This document shows positions 1 through 11,291 of a stretch of DNA of 64,000 nucleotides, in pieces (position 1 is the stretch's first letter; each line of letters begins with the position of its first letter). The notes under the pieces were generated by a model. That model was not told the DNA's origin. It did no database searches and saw only the letters and a program-made list of their open reading frames with translations. The DNA lies in NCBI GenBank assembly GCA_021521415.1, contig JAIQDT010000673.1:744001-808000 (forward strand), given 5' to 3'. This stretch comes from Bidens hawaiensis (taxonomy: Eukaryota > Streptophyta > Magnoliopsida > Asterales > Asteraceae). Made by a program: the position numbers and the translations under genes.

Positions 1-425
1 GAAACGTGTTGATTGAAAGATTAACGGCTAATTAGATTTAGTCTAAGAGTTTCCTTAAATATAAGGCATATTGTTAGACTTTGTTGATTATAAATAGAGC
101 TCTAAACAAATGATCAAACACACAGTCTAGCAATCGAGAACTTACTAGTACTCGCATTCTTTGTAATCACGATCAAGTTTGAGCTCCACAGTTGTAATCA
201 CCTTTATTATTAATAAACGGTGGTGATAGTTTTCACCGCCCGGGGTTTTTTGCTTGTTATCCTAAGGATAACGGGGTTTTTTTGCTTGTTATCCTAAGGA
301 TAACGGGTTTTTTCCTCGCAACAAATCCTCGTGTTCAAGCACTTTTACGTTCATTTCATACAAGCACCTAGTCCCGATTACTAATTTGGTTGCGAAATCG
401 TTGTTGTTAATTTTTGACCAAAACA
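1..425 (+). repeat. 3' portion of a 5' LTR from a decayed Tat-like element
   Basis: A TATA box (TATAAATA, 89-96) is followed by a likely R/U5 region that ends in CA at 424-425, three bases before a primer-binding site. Two copies of a short hairpin (arms GTTATCC/GGATAAC, near 254-271 and 289-306) lie in it. The start of the LTR is outside the window, so its length and any target duplication cannot be judged. Confidence 0.6.
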
Positions 426-428
426 ATT

Positions 429-443
429 TGGCGCCCACCGTGG
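429..443 (+). other. Primer-binding site of the decayed element
   Basis: TGGCGCCCACCGTGG directly follows the LTR end. The TGGCGCC core equals the first bases complementary to plant tRNA-Asp 3' ends used by Tat/Athila-type elements, but the rest diverges. The primer identity is therefore an inference. Confidence 0.55.
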
Positions 444-503
444 GGCTAACGGTGCTTTAATCCATTAAATCCGTTTATTTCATTCACCTTAATTCTCTTT
501 AAA

Positions 504-2367
504 ATGGCCTCACAACCAAAAACCAGTTCAGACTTTGCTCCGGTGGTCACTACTGCTTCAAGTGTCAACCCAGGACCTCCACCACTGCTGAGAAAAATAC
601 TCAGCTCAGAGGAGAACTTCCACCATTCGCGGGATCCTCTACACGGGTAGACCCGGTTATTTCTAACAATGATATTTTTGCTTTGATAAAACAGGTCAAA
701 ACGCACATAGAGCAGCAAGAGAAGACCAACTCAAGGCTATTCAAGGAGATTGAAGGAATCAAAAAGAAACCAGGGCAGGAGGCCACTCCAATCATGGCCA
801 GGGTCCTTGATTTTGATTCTCCAGGATCATCTATCCTTCAGAATCCCAGATCCTTGGGGACACAATCAATACGGATTCCATTGCAGCATCAATCAGGATA
901 CTGGGGAGCTTTTCCTTCGGTATCCTTGGAGTTGCCCGGACCAACGAGGCCAGGGTCCATCAACATGCATCCTCGCTCAACCATGCCTACCAACATATTC
1001 TCATCAGGATCCCCTATGATGTCCTCGGAAGTGCATGTTGGAGATGACATCCCTATGCAGGCACCGCCTTATCCTGGGGATACAATCAATGGAGGAATTA
1101 ACCACCCAAGCTCAGGATACCAGAGACTTAACGAAGATCCTGGTAACAGTTTACTTAATTCTAATTTATACACTAACCGTGGAACTGTGCAGGACAAGGG
1201 GATATCCCCGATATAGCCAGGGAATTACAGAAGATGAAAGATATGATTTCCAGTATCCCCGGGATAATCCGTCCCATAGCTGAAATTCTGACGGGCAGTC
1301 ACAAACTTTCCAGGTTCACTTGGCCCATATGCGACGTGGAGATCCCCAAGAAATTCCAGACGCTCAATATGAAACTTTATGACGGCACTACAGATCCTGA
1401 GGAGCATGTAGCTCAATACAGAGAAAGGATGGAGGTCAACCCTATCCCGCAGAAATCAAAGAAGCCTATCTATGTAAAGGGTTTGGTTCAACACTAACAG
1501 GGCCGGCCCTCAAATGATTATTAAGTATTTCTTCCAATACAATCACTTCCTTTGCTCATTTAATTAACTTGTTTAATAATCAATTCTCTTGTAGTAGATC
1601 TTTTGAGAAAATGATAGTTGATTTATATAGAATTGTTCAGCATAACAATGAATCCCCAAGGGATTACATAATTAGATTTAGCAGGTAAGCTATGGAAATC
1701 CCCAACCTTGACATGGCAGCTGTTGTTGAAGCCTTCAAGATGGGACTTAGGAAGGATTCTCCTTTCTACGACGACCTCGTCATGACTCCATGCAGGAATC
1801 TAGATGAAGTTAGAAATAGGGCGTTGAGATACATTCGGCTGGAAGATGATAAAAAGGCTCATGGAGGTTTGGTTAGCCCAAAGTACGAGTCTACCAACAG
1901 GAAATTAGACTCTTCCCAAAAGTTCTTTGGGCCAAAGCCTTATTCCAAGCAGGATAATTCCAAGATCAACGTTGTGGATGAAATACGAAGATGACGACGA
2001 ATATCCTAAAATATCCGAATATTGCTTTAACCTTGATATTGGTGGTGTAATTTTTGCCATGCAGGATCTAGGTGACAAGGCTAGATGGCCTAAGAAGAAT
2101 GAGAAGCCCGGATCCAACAAAGACAAGTCAAAATGGTGTGCATTCCATGAAGACTTTGGTCATCGGACAGACGATTGTATAGCACTCCGGAGAGAGATAG
2201 GATACCTTCTCAGTAAGGGACACCTGAATGAACTGTTTGGGAAAAATAAGAACAAGAGTCAGGATCCTGTCAAGATACCTGAAAGGGCACCTTCTCCACC
2301 ACCCGGAGCTAAGGTAGTATCCTTTATCTCGGGAGGATCTAACATCTGCGGGACCAATGTCAACTAA
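504..2367 (+). pseudogene. Decayed gag of a Tat-lineage Ty3/gypsy element
   Basis: Gag would form the particle that packages retrotransposon RNA. Reading starts at the ATG at 504 but is open for only about 48 codons. Gag-like reading then continues in other frames at 683-1216 (coiled N-terminal part), 1234-1497 and 1692-1994 (Retrotrans_gag core, with YDGTTDPEEHVAQYRERM and later FKMGLRKDSPFYDDL), and 1927-2367. The last piece holds a knuckle-like WCAFHEDFGHRTDDC followed by a conserved REIGYLLSKGHL stretch. Several frameshifts, plus an AT-rich interruption near 1500-1690, make it non-functional. The lineage assignment rests on the knuckle style and primer site. No protease or polymerase from the same element is seen downstream. 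Confidence 0.75.
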
Positions 2368-2388
2368 AGCATTAGAGACGGAGACGGA

Positions 2389-2721
2389 GATATGTCAACT
2401 GAAAATGAGCTAAAACATGTAGTATGCCTGCGATAGTTAGTTCCATAAGGGAACTTGCTAGGATCGTGAATAACGAAGCGAATGTTAATAAAGTAGAGAT
2501 GATCCAGGAAGGTAACCTAAATAAAGAAGGCATGAAAGGATGAGGCTGATATGTCAACTGAAATGAGCTAAAACATGTAGTATGCCTGTGATAGTTAGTT
2601 CCATAAAGGAACTTGCTGGGATCGTGAATAACAAAGCGAATGTTGATAAAGTAGAGATGATCTAGGAGTACGGGTGATGGTCAAGGTAACCTAAATAAAG
2701 AAGGCATGAAAGGATGAGGCT
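2389..2721 (+). repeat. Two-copy tandem duplication, about 159-174 bp
   Basis: Copy 1 is 2389-2547 and copy 2 is 2548-2721. Both start GATATGTCAACTG and end AAAGGATGAGGCT. Copy 2 has a roughly 15-bp extra block near its middle and a few substitutions. It sits between the decayed gag and an unrelated decayed pol, and its function is unknown. Confidence 0.85.
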
Positions 2722-2822
2722 ACGTGGTATAACGAATGTGAAATGAGGACACTAGGAAGAATGTAGTTCTATATCTGAGACTTTTATGTAGAGACCACTA
2801 GTGATACCTCCGTTAAAATTAC

Positions 2823-3234
2823 GAGAATGATTAAGAATTATAAGATAGAACTAAATGGACACGATTTTCCTGCTATTCTTTATGTTATGGTCTTAAGAGG
2901 GTTCGACACAATTTGGGAATGGATTAGCTGTCTGAGTTTGAGGCTCAGATAGTCTGTAAGAGTAAGTTGATAAGATTAAAATCTTTGGATGGTGGTACGG
3001 CAACGGTATACGGCGATAAAGAAAGTTCAGGGCTTAACGTCATTTCGATGAAAAAGGCCGAAGTTTTGATAAGGCGAGGGTGCAGTTCCTACCTGACGTA
3101 TGTTGTCAAAGCTACGGCCGAGACAAAAGGATTGAAAAATGTTCCTGTAGTGTGTGACTATCCAGAAGTATTCCCAGAGGTCCTTCCGGGGTTACTGCCA
3201 GAACGAGAGGAAGAATTTCAGATTGAGCCAATAC
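2823..3234 (+). pseudogene. Decayed Ty3/gypsy pol, left part (protease end to RT linker)
   Basis: The translated pieces resemble the end of a chromovirus (Del/Tekay-type) aspartic protease and the linker into reverse transcriptase. Around 2850-2960 a protease-like stretch (LNGHDFPAILYVMVL) is seen with a stop. From 2967 the frame reads SLDGGTATVYGDKES and then the conserved linker VVCDYPEVFPEVLPGLLPERE. The reading is cut at 3234 by a solo LTR and resumes at 5100. Frameshifts and stops make it dead. It is a different lineage from the gag just upstream, so the two remnants are juxtaposed rather than one element. Confidence 0.8.
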
Positions 3235-5099
3235 TGTCACACCCCAACCTAAGGCAGAAATGTCGGTGCATGATCTGATTGCTCACAGCTCGAAGATACT
3301 ATCATATCTAAAATGTGACAATATCTAATTAATTATTTTATTCAAATAATATACACTATCCAATTATAACAAGCAATTTACAAATATGAATATAAGCTCA
3401 AATAATGTTTATCTTGATTATATCCTAAGGTCTTGTCTACGTATCCAAACTTCAATCTTCAATACAAGCAACCTGCATATGCTTAGAAAATGGAGTTTTG
3501 TCAACATAAAGTTAAGTGAGAATATCATCAGTTTTGACACAACAATATAAATAAGCATAACGTGATAAGTTCAGTAAATATAATCAAACTATAAACAAGT
3601 ATGTAGACCGTTGCCAAGCGAATAGGGCGTTGGTCACCAGCAGGAACACCCGCTATGCGATTGATTGAATAGTAATCACAATATGCGATTGATTGAATGG
3701 TAACACAAGCAAGCAAGTAGCACGTAAGTTTGATTAAATCACTCACAATAACACGTATGCATTTGTTTGAATATATATATAGTATGAAATACGGATACGT
3801 ACGCATATGTCCCCAAAACGTTTAGAAAATCGAGTAAAATAGGGGAATGATAAACTCACCTTAGATTAATGACAAACGAGCATAAATACGAATAATCGAG
3901 TCGTCCACTACACATCAAACGATACAACCAATTCAGAATTTGAGATTTTAGGATATGATAATATAAATAAAAACGAACTCGTTGCCACTGGAATCACTCC
4001 AAACGGACGATTAGAACTCAAGTTATGTTTGTTTTAAAATTTAAGCGAGCTGGTACTGACCAGAATCCGAACAGCGAGTCAGAAGTCGGGTTTTGGTCAG
4101 CAGCCTTAAAATTTCATTACAAGAATAAAAGTTTTCTGGACCGAATGTTGAATCCTACCAAAAGTAAAAGAAAACGTTAAGTCAAACTAGTTGACTATTT
4201 TGTCTTTTAACGAGTTTTAAACGATTTGACCAGTCAACACCCTTCAACCACCGAAATTGATTGAAGGTTATTGACTAGGGAATATATATGAATGATTTCT
4301 ATGTTTACAACTTACCCGAAAAGTGAAATAATCAACAGAAACGATGAGTCAAAGATCGGTGCATAAGCAAAGTCAACCGAATAAGCATGTATCTTCAACA
4401 ATAATGCAAAAACCGAAGGATTTGATGATGAACAGAGGTAGGTTATGTCTAGGTTTAGTATATTAGGGTATGAGGAAGTTTGTGGTAGGAGAATTATGAT
4501 GTGTTTATATAGAGATTACAAAAACAAACCATATCTGGAGATTTACTCGTTTAAGTAACAAAATACGATTTTAATGAGAAAACCGATATAATATCATTAA
4601 AAATTCGTTCTTGATCAGTAATCTAAGAGTATGGACTTGTATTTTGGTTATAATCCTTTTCTTGTACCTTAATTTACTCGATTATGTCCTAAAATAAGCG
4701 ATTTGGTTGCTAAAAACAAATTAGGAAACTAAATAAGCTATTTAATGAGAAAATCTGGTATAATAACTAATAAAATTTGGCTTGGAAACCAATAAAACGA
4801 AATTGGACCAGCCATAACATTTCTTGGGGTTTAAGTTTCGTTATTTAATCGAAAATAGGAAAGAATTGGCAAAACTAGTCCCTGTAGTTCCCGAAAATGC
4901 GATTTTTAGACGTTTTAGGTGATTTTAAAGGTTTTTAAAGGCTATTCGGCATAATTGAAAGTTATGAAATTATAAAATAAGTTAAACCAAGTTAAATACC
5001 AGCAAATATATGTTTTAAATAGTTCAAAAGATCCGAATTACGTTCCCGAATCGGTTTAAACTTAAACGAATACAAATACTAAAAATCCGATATGTTACA
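3235..5099 (+). mobile_element. Solo LTR (1865 bp) nested in pol, TSD AATAC
   Basis: The block starts TGTCACACCCCAACC and ends TATGTTACA, that is TG...CA. It is flanked by a perfect 5-bp duplication AATAC (3230-3234 and 5100-5104), and it interrupts the pol reading exactly there. No primer site, gag or second LTR lies inside. A TATA-like TTTATATAG occurs near 4505. This is the expected product of recombination between the two LTRs of a once-complete element. The orientation is assigned from the TG...CA direction and the TATA-like site only. Confidence 0.85.
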
Positions 5100-5967
5100 A
5101 ATACCAGGAGCACAGCCCGTCGCGAAAGCGCCTTACCGTCCGGCGCCATCCGAGAAGAAAGAGTTAATGTCCCAACTTCAAGAATTCCTCGATAAAGGTT
5201 TTATAAGACCGAGTGTTTTCTCGGTAGGGTGCACTGGTGATGTTGTGAAGAAGAAAGACGGAAGCATGAGAATGTGAATAAATAACCGTGAGTGGATAAG
5301 CTCACGGTGAAGAATAGATTTCCGTTGCCACAGTTTGAGGATCTGTTTGATTTGTTGAAAGGTGCTAGTTGGTTCTTCCGAATAGATCTCAAGATCTTCT
5401 GCTCATCAGTTTAAAGTGAAAGAGGCAGACATCCCTAAGACAGCATTTCGGACGCGGTATGAACATATAAGTTTTTCATGATGTCGTTTAGATTGACGAA
5501 TGCGCTGGTAGCATTTATGATTATAATGGATAGGGTATGTCGCCCGATGTTGGACAAATCTGTCGTCGCCTTCATTGAAGATAATTTTGATTTATTCAAG
5601 GAATAAGTCCGACCATGCTGAACATTTGAGAAAAGTTTTGGAGACGTTGAAGAAAGAGAAACTGTAAGCTAAGTTTTCGAAGTGTACCATCTATACAGAT
5701 CATAAGATTTTGAAGTACTTCTTCAAGCATCAAGGACTACATAGGAGACAGAGAAGATGGTTAGGGTTAATAAAGGATTTTGATTGTAAAATCAAGTATT
5801 ATTCTGGTGAGGTCAATATGATCGCTGACTTAGTAAGCCGTAAAGGTGAAGAAGTTATTGCGATAATTAAGTCGCATAAATTAGTTAGCACTTCAAATTT
5901 CAGAAGCGAGATCCGCGAGGCGCAATTAGAAGTTATAAAGGATGGGAGAAGGATGAAAAGGGATTGA
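5100..5967 (+). pseudogene. Decayed Ty3/gypsy pol, right part (RT and RNase H)
   Basis: This continues the pol remnant after the solo LTR. From 5104 the frame gives the RT N-terminus ([20 protein letters not shown], then DKGFIRP and KKKDGSMRM), then breaks. RT-like DNA continues to about 5670 in shifting frames (pieces like FRIDLK, DIPKTAFRTRY and RVCRPMLDKSVVAF). At 5690 it jumps directly into the C-terminal RNase H (TDHKILKYFF, GLIKDFDCKIKYYSGEVN, ADLVSRK). The connection between RT and RNase H is deleted and no integrase follows. RT catalytic residues are not intact. Confidence 0.8.
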
Positions 5968-6047
5968 AGATTTTACCTTAATATAATATATTTTATATAT
6001 TTTTTTTTGTGTGTGTAGGGGTGCATGCCGGGAGGGTAGGTTTTCGG

Positions 6048-6065
6048 CTATAATACTCATCCATT
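6048..6065. repeat. Left target-site duplication of the SINE
   Basis: CTATAATACTCATCCATT is repeated perfectly at 6380-6397, flanking the SINE-like insert. Confidence 0.85.
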
Positions 6066-6379
6066 TTTTTGGAACGACCAACTAATTAATGCCGGGTACT
6101 CCGTACGTGGCCCCCAATGGCTAAAGGTAGCCCCAGCCGGCCACGAGTCCGGACGGACGGAGCCTCTAGCGGTCCACCTATTGAGGGATTCCCCGGATAA
6201 AACCCAACCCCCATGCCCGCCAAACGGCATGACAGCGAGGAGTCAGTAAAACTATGTGAGATCAGGACTCTATCATCCCTCATATCTCCCATATAAATTG
6301 GTGATAGTGAGGTTTGATCCTCCTGCCTTTCACTAGTAAAGTGAGTACTCTACCATTATTGAACCACATCCGATTTATA
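6066..6379 (-). mobile_element. SINE with tRNA-like head, about 314 bp
   Basis: Read on the minus strand, the insert starts at 6379 with a tRNA-like region. An A-box-like TGGTTCAATAATGG lies at 6353-6366 and a B-box-like GGATCAAACCTC at 6309-6320, the order and spacing of an internal RNA polymerase III promoter. It ends in a short A run (T run on + at 6066-6070). A perfect 18-bp target duplication flanks it, as expected for LINE-machinery-driven insertion. No protein is encoded. Confidence 0.75.
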
Positions 6380-6397
6380 CTATAATACTCATCCATT
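6380..6397. repeat. Right target-site duplication of the SINE
   Basis: Perfect copy of the 18 bases at 6048-6065. Confidence 0.85.
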
Positions 6398-7856
6398 AAC
6401 TTGATCTCAACCATTTAAAAGTTACAATTTTTTCTCACCCTTTTTATTTTTATAACCTTTTATAGGATAAGTCAACTATATGCACCCCTTTAACTTATAA
6501 TTACATATTTACCATTATTATTAATACAAAATTCATATTTGTATATTCACTAATCAAACCACTAAATTAGGTAAAAAGGATTAAAGGAACAAGTAAACTT
6601 TTAAAACTAGAGCAAGTTATAATATAATACTTTTTTTTATTTTATTTACTTTAAACATTAATATTTTTAATTATATGTATTTTATACACACCAATTTCAA
6701 GTTTCAACAGTGGTCACCTTTTGCTTAATTGTTTATAATATCTTAAGTGCAATTTGAAGTTTCCTTTGAAGTGGGGAATACTATGGCCGAATATAGTAAA
6801 CATGGAAAACAGAAAGTTAAGAAAATTATATTAAGGTTAAAAGTGGGCAACTTGAACAAGTTGTGCGAGTGTCCTAGGGACTGACTGGATTGTTATTATA
6901 TTTGTTATCCTATCACATGCTATGTTGCGTCATACAAATATCCATAATCAATTTTAATATTTTCCTTTTTAGCTCTACAATATAGAAACAATTTGTTTAA
7001 ATTATTCCCATATCAGGCCATATGTGAGTTGTCACTAGAACTAAATAGACGAGTGCGCAATAGTTAATTTTTCTTAAGCGCATTTTTTGCCGTGTCGTTA
7101 TCATTTATTTTAGTAAAAAATATGTGTAATGGATAATGCTCTTTAATGTTCATTCAGACTTCAATAATTACAGTTTAAGACACATCTATATTTTGTTATA
7201 TTAACGTGCATGCTCTTATAACGTCCTATATTGTCTTTTAGAATGATGTATGGCTTTATCCACTCATATAACGCTTCATTAGACATGATCTTACGTTTTA
7301 GAATGTCAACCCGTGATTAAGCACACAATTTAATAAATTTATTGTTAAAGTCAAATATGATAGATTGTCTCATAAATGCATATATATTTTAAATATGACG
7401 TGAGAGAGAGTCATGGGTAACTAGTAAAGTAACTACTAACTAGAAAGCTAGAAGCAAAGATAGAAGGGGTGAACTGACTGTGTTCCAAGTTGGAAGGACC
7501 ATACCCTCCGCAATTTGCTCTTTACAAATTGCATCTCTATCTTTTGGGGCATTCATCAACCAATTATTATTATTTTATTAAATCTCAACACTATTTTATT
7601 ATTTTCTCTCCAAAAAGTCATTACAATTGCCAACAGAACTTCACATGAAGGAGACGTTTTCGTTTCACACAATTCCAAGTTTGGTTTCGCACCTTATTGT
7701 CTTCATATATATGCATGCTTATAATATAAAAATCAATAGACATACTTATAAAATATTAATTAATTTCATAAAGTATTTGATTAATTAATTTCATGAAAAG
7801 TAAAAATGTGTGATCTCATATGAATTATACTTAGAGATGGGTTTTCACGAGTCTAT
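6398..7856. other. AT-rich intergenic DNA, no gene seen
   Basis: Short open frames lack codon structure or recognisable motifs. No RNA gene or bounded repeat was recognised. Confidence 0.5.
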
Positions 7857-8094
7857 TTAAAGCATGTTTTGAGATTAAGTTTGAAAAATATTTATTGACT
7901 TATTGGTGTTTTTAAAAGGCTAATATATATAAAAAGGTGTTTGGCAATCACAAAAATATTTCTTATTTTAACTTTTTGAAAGGGTTAAAAAGCAGTTTTT
8001 CAAAAGCATCAAATCCTGGCTTTTTAAAATGGCTTTTTGAAAAAACCAATAAGCCAATAAGCACCTTTCAAACTCAATCCCAAACATGCTTTTA
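7857..8094. mobile_element. Fold-back MITE
   Basis: The left arm beginning TTTAAAGCATGTTTTGAGAT is matched in inverse by the right arm ending ATCCCAAACATGCTTTTA. Pairing continues inward through runs of GTTTGAAA and AATAAGCCAATAAG. The roughly 238-bp unit therefore folds almost end to end. The target duplication is unclear, so the superfamily is not assigned. Confidence 0.6.
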
Positions 8095-8288
8095 GTTTCA
8101 TATACTGATAGCTATATATGTTTTAGTAGGAGGCATATATTTTTGTCCTAAGTTTTCTATTTTGTATGTCCATCTTTAAACTTAAATAATTACACATTTT
8201 CTCAAAATTATTTGAAGAGAATTATACATCATGCATATATTAAAAACTTGAAGTTTGTAGAAGTATGCAATTGTTTTAGTTTAGATAG

Positions 8289-8290
<2 letters not shown>

Positions 8291-8334
<44 letters not shown>
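8291..8334. repeat. (AT)n microsatellite
   Basis: About 22 uninterrupted AT units next to the target region of element A. Confidence 0.95.
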
Positions 8335-8336
<2 letters not shown>

Positions 8337-8352
8337 CTTTTATTTTAAGGGT

Positions 8353-8442
8353 GCTGGTTTTTCTTAAATACATATTTTTATGAGCTGATTTACTTTCAAA
8401 TAATGCTAGTATCATGATCTAAAATTATTCTTGTAAAATTTG
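8353..8442. repeat. Left 90-bp target duplication of element A
   Basis: These 90 bases (GCTGGTTTTTC...AAAATTTG) are identical to 16536-16625. The sequence reads continuously into single-copy flank on the left here and on the right at the other copy, so it is duplicated target DNA. Confidence 0.9.
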
Positions 8443-8455
8443 GCGTCATCCGTGC
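8441..8455 (+). other. Primer-binding site of element A
   Basis: TGGCGTCATCCGTGC corresponds to TGGCGCCATCCGTGC in element D, with one change. It abuts target DNA instead of a 5' LTR. Confidence 0.7.
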
Positions 8456-8507
8456 ATAAAAGCTAGAACTTAATTTCTTTTTTCAGTTTTTTCAAACTTC
8501 TGGAAAG

Positions 8508-10098
8508 ATGGTTAAAGGTACTCCGGTCCCAAAACCAACGAGTGACCAAGAAGCCCCGGTAACCACAACCCCAGCTACTGGGGGGAATACCGGCAACTAT
8601 ACAGTTTTTACGAACACTACCCAGGTTACCCAAACCGGGGCAAGTGCAGTAAAATTTACGAACACTACCCCAGTTACCCAAGCCGGGACAAGTGCAGTAA
8701 ATAATCTCTCACTGGGATTCACCGATACCCAGTTAGAGAGACAACGAACGAGGCTCCCCCGCCAAACACTCGATGAAGTTAAAGCATGGGCGGAAGCACG
8801 TCAAAAAGAATTCCAAGCTGAGTTGGATGAACGCTTACGTTCACTCCAACAGGCTGATGAATTCGAATAGCACTTGTACGATGATTCGGAGGAATCCGAT
8901 AGTGACGCAAACCCTCGTCATAGGGCGAAAGGGAAGCGTAAGGAAACGGACTCCCAACCGAGAAGGCGTTTTGGAGAAACTTTCAAACCAAAAAACGCGG
9001 GTGGAAACCCACGTGACTTCTCCAAAACATTTACACCAACTGCTGCAAAGGCGGGAACGTCCAAATTTGCAAGGGACATTGCGGAAGCAATCGTCCCGAA
9101 AAGTGCCAAACAGATGCCCAACATCGGCACTTACGATGGTATATCTGATCCAGACGATCATTTGAACAGGTTCATAGTGGGGGCAACCGTCAGTAGTTGG
9201 ACGGAACCTACGTGGTGTTATATGTTCCAAATGACGCTTGTTGGGGCAGCTAGAGCGTGGTTCGATCGTCTACCGGTCCACCACATCTACGATTGGGAAG
9301 ACTTCCAGCAGAAATTTAGCCAACACTTCAGCCAACAAAGAAAGTATACCGAAGAGCAATGGACAATCCTCAATTGCATTCGAGAAAAAGATGAATCTTT
9401 GCCAGACTTCATCACTCGCTTCAACTCAAAGAAGCTAAGTCTGGGTAATATTAGCGAAGATCTTGTTCGCGCTGCTTTCATCCAGGGCGCGAACGACCCA
9501 GAGCTCATACGCACCTTAACGGGTAGAGATGGCATGCCATCCACATGGGATGCCATCATGACAGCAGCTAAACGCTTTGCGGAAACGGAGAAGCAACTGG
9601 GTAGAGATCTCCCCCAGAGCACAAACCACTACACCCAGAAAACAAGAGAAGACAACGTCCTTACCGCCCGACTAAACAAAAAACGGAAGCTAGGCATTTG
9701 GCAGTCAAGGATAAACTTTGACACCTCATCCGGCTTGCAACATCGGTTAGGCGGAAGGGATAACGTACAGTCGAACCAGAACTCCAGATGGACGCCACTC
9801 ACCAAAAGCGTCACCGAGAGATATTCGCCACTGAGGAGCTCCCATGGCCAAAGGCTCCAATGATCCGACATCGTCACAATGCTGATCGGAGCAAATACTG
9901 TGACTTTCACAGGACAAGAGGCCACAACACTGAAGAATGCACAGACGTAAGGGACATCGTCGAAGCATTTGTCAGAGATGGGACGCTCGCGCACCTCGTG
10001 GCGTAACGAACGCTGAGCAGGCTGATGCGTGTAGAACCCCAGTTGGGGAAACACGAATAAAATTGCAGCTTCAATGTTGGAGACTACATACTGCGTAA
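8508..10098 (+). pseudogene. gag pseudogene of element A
   Basis: It aligns throughout with the intact 513-residue gag of element D: N-terminal FTNTTPVTQAG repeats, acidic EESDSDANPRHRAK stretch, Retrotrans_gag core (DPDDHLNRF, GAARAWFDRLP, FIQGANDPELIR) and C-terminal knuckle YCDFHRTRGHNTEEC. Three lesions break it: an in-frame TAG at 8868-8870, a 2-bp insertion near 9816-9820 that shifts the frame before the knuckle, and a TAA near 10004 where D has CAA. The start ATG matches D. Confidence 0.88.
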
Positions 10099-10259
10099 AC
10101 AACGAGATCCCGAACCAGGTGCATATCAGCTCGATGACACTCCCATCCAAACAACATGGAAGGGAGCTCAATTACACAGTGCATGTAGATCAATTCCAAA
10201 CTTGTAAAAGAAAAGGCCCAGAGCCACTTCTAATGGAAATGATTCTCCTTATCACATTG

Positions 10260-11105
10260 ACGCTGATAATTTTACATTTATATGAACTTTCCACACTAAT
10301 ATGCCGGTCTTCACCGCATACATAAGGGGGGAAGTCGTTGCGTGTGGAAGGCGGCAAAACCCGCATAAACACAAAAAACGGCAAACCTTCACGCAGGTCA
10401 GTCATAGGTAAAATTTGGTGATCCCACTAAATGAAAGTGCCGGTCCTAACCGCACAAATCATGATAGAGGAAACCGAACTAACCTATTGACAACCGCGCG
10501 TCGAACGGTTAATTTATTCAAAACACTGATGCTGGTTTTCACCGCATAAATAAGTGTAAAGTCGTTGCTTGTGGAAGGCGGCAAAACCCGCATAAACACA
10601 AAACGGCAAACCTTCACGCAGGTCAGTCATAGGTAAAGTTTGGTGATCCCACTAAATGAAAGTGCGGTCCTAACCGCACAAATCATGATAGAAGAAACCG
10701 AACTAACTTATTGACAACCACGCATCGAACGGTTAACCTATTCAAAATACTTAGAAAATTTCTAACGAATAGATGAGGAAAACCTCCACGAAGGTCAGAT
10801 ATAGGTAAAGTTTAGTCATCCTACTAAGTGCAAGTGACGGTCTTACCCGCACAATCACGAAGGAGGAAGCAAAACTTCAACCTATTATCTACCACGTTCA
10901 AAGGTTAACTTATTCTAAACACTTAGAAAATTTCTAACGAAAAGATGAGGAAAACCTCCACGCAGGTCAGATTTAGGTAAAGTTTAGCCATCCTACTAAG
11001 TGCAAGTGACGGTCTTACCCGCACAATCACGAAGGAGGAAGCAAAACTTCAACCTATTATCTACCACGTTCAAAGGTTAACTTATTCAGAACACTTGGAA
11101 GGTTG
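10260..11105. repeat. Tandem repeat array between gag and antisense gene (element A)
   Basis: Two copies of a roughly 230-bp unit (GGCGGCAAAACCCGCATAAA core, near 10300 and 10530) are followed by two copies of a roughly 170-bp unit (TTTAGCCATCCTACTAAGTG-type core, near 10793 and 10966). It is non-coding on both strands. Element D has the same two unit types with more copies of the second. Confidence 0.85.
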
Positions 11106-11291
11106 CTAATTTAAACTAAAGTATGCATGAGCAAGTCATATAACGTTTATAAAGCAAGTCATCCAGTGAAAAAAGATTTATATTTCATAATAATTCAAGT
11201 ATTACAAGAATGGCCGGGTAACTACCCGCCTACAAGAATATAAATCTATACAATGTAAACCTATCCTAACAGTGGGAAGGGATCTTAAGGT

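Noticed and set aside
6086..6292. 68-codon minus-strand frame inside the SINE
   Set aside because: It lies in a tRNA-like SINE body, with no coding signature.
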